Assembly (NCBI GenBank): GCA_041746415.1
Contig: JBGTHB010000127.1
Coordinates: forward strand, 1 to 7,591
Source: JBGTHB01 sp041746415
GTDB lineage: Bacteria > Pseudomonadota > Gammaproteobacteria > Coxiellales > Coxiellaceae
Direction: 5' to 3'
Length of the DNA: 7,591 bases
Positions within the stretch are counted from its first letter, which is position 1. Every line of letters begins with the position of its first letter. This document shows, in pieces, positions 5,612 to 7,591 of the stretch. The notes beneath the pieces were generated by a model. That model was not told where the DNA came from. It saw nothing but the letters and a program-made list of their open reading frames with translations, and did no database searches. The translations under genes and the position numbers were made by a program.

Positions 5612-5962
5612 ATGCCAAATGTGATCATTTACCACAATCCGCAGTGTTCAAAATCCCGCGAAGCGCTCGCTTTAATTGAAAAGAAAGGCATTAAGCCTAT
5701 TGTCATCGAGTACTTAAAACACCCACCCAATATGTCTGAGCTAGCTGAAATATTAAAATTATTACGCGTTAGCGCCTTTAAATTAATGCGTGACCATGAC
5801 CCACTTTATAAAGAACTGGGCATGGACAAGCTGGATTCGAGTGAAGCTGCTATTTTAACGGCACTGGCAAAACATCCACGTTTATTACAACGACCCATCG
5901 TAATTCATGGTCATCGTGCCGTAATCGCGCGTCCAGCTGAAAAAGTTTTGGAGATTCTATAA
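5612..5962 (+). CDS. arsC: ArsC-family arsenate reductase (glutaredoxin-dependent, thioredoxin fold)
   Basis: A 116-residue member of the ArsC/Spx/YffB family, closest in motif content to glutaredoxin-linked arsenate reductase, which reduces arsenate to arsenite in the cytoplasm. The N-terminus MPNVIIYHNPQC puts the active-site cysteine at residue 12. Arg60 (KLMR), Arg94 (LLQRPIV) and Arg107 (IARP) fall at exactly the positions of the three oxyanion-binding arginines of plasmid R773 ArsC. The KHPPN segment and the C-terminal RPIVI plus RPAEKVLEIL pattern are also typical. So true arsenate reductase activity is plausible. However, no arsR, arsB or acr3 is nearby, so it is a chromosomal housekeeping copy and not part of a resistance operon in this window. 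The stop overlaps the wrbA start by one base (TAATG), indicating coupling. Confidence 0.92.
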   Translation: MPNVIIYHNPQCSKSREALALIEKKGIKPIVIEYLKHPPNMSELAEILKLLRVSAFKLMRDHDPLYKELGMDKLDSSEAAILTALAKHPRLLQRPIVIHGHRAVIARPAEKVLEIL

Positions 5963-6552
5963 TGCCCTATGTTTTAGTTCTGTATTACAGCCGCTACGGC
6001 GCCACCCAAAAAATGGCCGAAGTCATTGCCAATGGTGTGGCAACTGTAAAAGGCATCACAGCAAAAGTGCGTACCGTGCCTGCGGTTTCAACTAACTGCG
6101 AGGCCAGCGAACCCGCTATCCCTGATACCGGACCGATTTACGCCACACTGGATGATTTACAAAATTGTGCGGGTCTTGCATTAGGAAGCCCAACTCGTTT
6201 TGGCAACATGGCAGCACCGTTAAAATATTTTCTGGATAGCACCAGCGGCTTGTGGCAGGCTGGCGCGTTAATTAATAAGCCCGCTGCTGTATTTACTTCA
6301 ACAGCAAGTTTGCATGGTGGGCAAGAAACCACATTATTGACGATGATGATACCACTACTGCATCACGGTGCAATTCTTGTTGGCTCGCCTTATAGCGAAA
6401 CGGAATTATTCACCACTACCAGCGGCGGCACTCCCTATGGACCCAGCCATTTCGCCGGTACAAAAAGTGATTTACCATTAAGCACCGACGAAAAGACATT
6501 GTGTTTTGCGTTAGGCAAACGTTTAGCCACCATCACTTTGCAGTTGCTATGA
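5962..6552 (+). CDS. wrbA: NAD(P)H:quinone oxidoreductase WrbA (flavodoxin-like, type IV)
   Basis: WrbA is an FMN-binding, flavodoxin-fold cytoplasmic enzyme that reduces quinones by two electrons with NAD(P)H, limiting redox cycling. The 196 residues fit the family. The FMN phosphate loop YYSRYGATQKMA is at 8-19, PTRFGNMAAPLKYFLD at 77-92 with SGLW at 95-98, and TSTASLHGGQETTLLTM at 112-128. GGTPYGPSHFAG near 155-166 completes the active-site signature. The start overlaps the arsC stop (TAATG), and the stop TGA overlaps the zapE ATG (ATGA), so translation of the three genes is probably coupled. An arsC-wrbA pair next to a divergent yihY suggests a conserved redox-stress neighbourhood; that reading is inference. 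Confidence 0.95.
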   Translation: MPYVLVLYYSRYGATQKMAEVIANGVATVKGITAKVRTVPAVSTNCEASEPAIPDTGPIYATLDDLQNCAGLALGSPTRFGNMAAPLKYFLDSTSGLWQAGALINKPAAVFTSTASLHGGQETTLLTMMIPLLHHGAILVGSPYSETELFTTTSGGTPYGPSHFAGTKSDLPLSTDEKTLCFALGKRLATITLQLL

Positions 6553-7591
6553 CACCAAAAACGTATTATCAGCAGTTAATCAACGAAAATAAAATTCGCT
6601 TTGATGCTCACCAACAACCAGCACTCAATGCACTTAATCGCGTGCAGCAACAACTAACAAATCGATTTTCATGGCGCCGCCTACTTAACTGGCCAGTGAA
6701 AGGAATTTACATGTGGGGCTCGGTTGGCACAGGCAAAACATTACTAATGGATTTACTTTGTAAAACCGCACCGATAAAAATAAAACGCATGCATTTTTAT
6801 TTATTTATGCAGTTCATTCACGAGCAATTAACGGTGCTACAAGGAAACAAAAACCCTTTAGAAAAAATTGCCAAACAAATTAGTCGCGATTACAAACTGA
6901 TTTTATTCGATGAGTTTTACGTTAAAAATATTGCCGACGCCATGATACTTGGTGGCCTTTTAAAGGCACTATTTAAATATAAAGTGTGTTTTATTGCGAC
7001 ATCGAATACCCCACCCAATAAACTTTACTGGGATGGCTTACAACGTGAAAATTTTTTACCGGCGATAGCTGAGATTGAAAAACACTGTGAAATTATTCAC
7101 ATGGCTTGTGCGCAAGACTATCGTTTATCTGGAGTGCACGAGCAAGGTATTTATTTTTTTCCCAAAAATAAGCTGGCATTAACCAAAATTTTCAACAAAC
7201 TGAGTGCCGCTCACCATGTAACCCACGAGCCTTTAATACTGAACGATCGTCCCATTGAAATCATCAAGCGCACCAGTGACGTATTATGGCTGAGCTTATT
7301 ACAACTTTGCAGCGTGCCACGCTCCAATGATGATTATGCCAAAATTGTGAAGAAATTTTCGTTTGTTATGATTAGTGATATCCGTCAAATCCAACCACAT
7401 GAAGTCAACTTAATTCATAATTTTATTCAGTTTATTGATATTGCTTATGACAATCACGTGCGTTGTATTTTTTCAGCCGATATTGCAGCCAATGAAATTT
7501 ATCTCAACGGCAAATACACTGCCGAATTTAAACGCACCTGCTCGCGCATTAATGAAATGCAAACTAAAGCGTATTTTGATACGCCGTCAGG
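6549..7591 (+). CDS. zapE: cell division ATPase ZapE (AFG1-like), 3' end missing
   Basis: An AFG1/ZapE P-loop ATPase; in E. coli ZapE associates with the Z-ring under stress and low oxygen. The frame is open from the ATG at 6549 to the window end: 347 codons, against about 375 in E. coli, so only a short tail is missing. Walker A GSVGTGKT is at 57-64. Walker B is LILFDEF at 117-123, followed by the family hallmark VKNIADAMILGGLLKALF. ATSNTPPNKLY at 150-160 (sensor 1 region) and GLQRENFLPAI at 163-173, with candidate arginine finger Arg166, follow. The C-terminal block LLQLCSVPRSNDDY, then FIDIAYDNHVRCIFSADI and RTCSRINEMQT, matches the family end. It overlaps wrbA by 4 bases (ATGA), placing it last in the visible operon. 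No internal stop or frameshift is seen. Confidence 0.93.
   Translation, partial: MTPKTYYQQLINENKIRFDAHQQPALNALNRVQQQLTNRFSWRRLLNWPVKGIYMWGSVGTGKTLLMDLLCKTAPIKIKRMHFYLFMQFIHEQLTVLQGNKNPLEKIAKQISRDYKLILFDEFYVKNIADAMILGGLLKALFKYKVCFIATSNTPPNKLYWDGLQRENFLPAIAEIEKHCEIIHMACAQDYRLSGVHEQGIYFFPKNKLALTKIFNKLSAAHHVTHEPLILNDRPIEIIKRTSDVLWLSLLQLCSVPRSNDDYAKIVKKFSFVMISDIRQIQPHEVNLIHNFIQFIDIAYDNHVRCIFSADIAANEIYLNGKYTAEFKRTCSRINEMQTKAYFDTPS

Noticed and set aside
5612..5962. Arsenic resistance operon
   Set aside because: Only arsC is present; no arsR, arsB, acr3 or arsH is visible, and the neighbours are redox and division genes.
6138..6332. Open frame on the minus strand inside wrbA
   Set aside because: Antisense to the conserved PTRFGNMAAP region of WrbA; a shadow.
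7154..7160. Run of seven T in zapE as a phase-variation tract
   Set aside because: T/A runs of this length are ordinary in an AT-rich coding region, and the frame continues through conserved ZapE motifs on both sides.

Overview
The window reads as a piece of a moderately AT-rich gammaproteobacterial chromosome. The main evidence is the run ruvB-ybgC-tolQ-tolR, a gene order typical of Gammaproteobacteria, together with an arsC-wrbA-zapE run divergent from a yihY/BrkB gene. A Legionella/Coxiella-like lineage is possible, but that is only an impression from composition and content. I see no mobile element, CRISPR array, tRNA or rRNA. Coding density is very high, and the longest non-coding gap is about 90 bases.

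Region 1 (1-2374, + strand) starts inside ruvB, the Holliday-junction branch-migration motor. Its stop codon abuts ybgC (acyl-CoA thioesterase of the Tol-Pal locus), which overlaps tolQ by 4 bases, with tolR 5 bases further on. The cluster stops after tolR: tolA, tolB, pal and cpoB do not follow. A convergent gene comes instead, and its stop codon interlocks with that of tolR in the four bases TTAA.

Region 2 (2371-5520, - strand) is a probable three-gene envelope operon. In transcription order it holds a YihY/BrkB inner-membrane protein, a secreted LysM plus YkuD L,D-transpeptidase, and a 441-residue membrane protein that I do not recognise. The last is the most interesting object here. It appears to be an internally duplicated 4+4 transmembrane protein: the pentapeptide LRRAF recurs at the same place in each half, and a 75-residue cytosolic linker joins the halves. 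Its start is uncertain. The upstream ATG has no ribosome binding site and lies in an 11-base inverted repeat, while an in-frame ATG 44 codons later is preceded by a run of eight G that could serve as a ribosome binding site and could be slippage-prone.

Region 3 (5521-5611) is a divergent promoter region in which candidate -10 elements for the two directions overlap.

Region 4 (5612-7591, + strand) is a tightly coupled operon: arsC (arsenate-reductase family, all key residues present), wrbA (flavodoxin-like quinone oxidoreductase) and zapE (AFG1-like division ATPase, cut by the window end). The genes overlap by 1 and 4 bases. Most of the window is well-known housekeeping; novelty is concentrated in the membrane protein at 2371-3696 and its regulatory surroundings.
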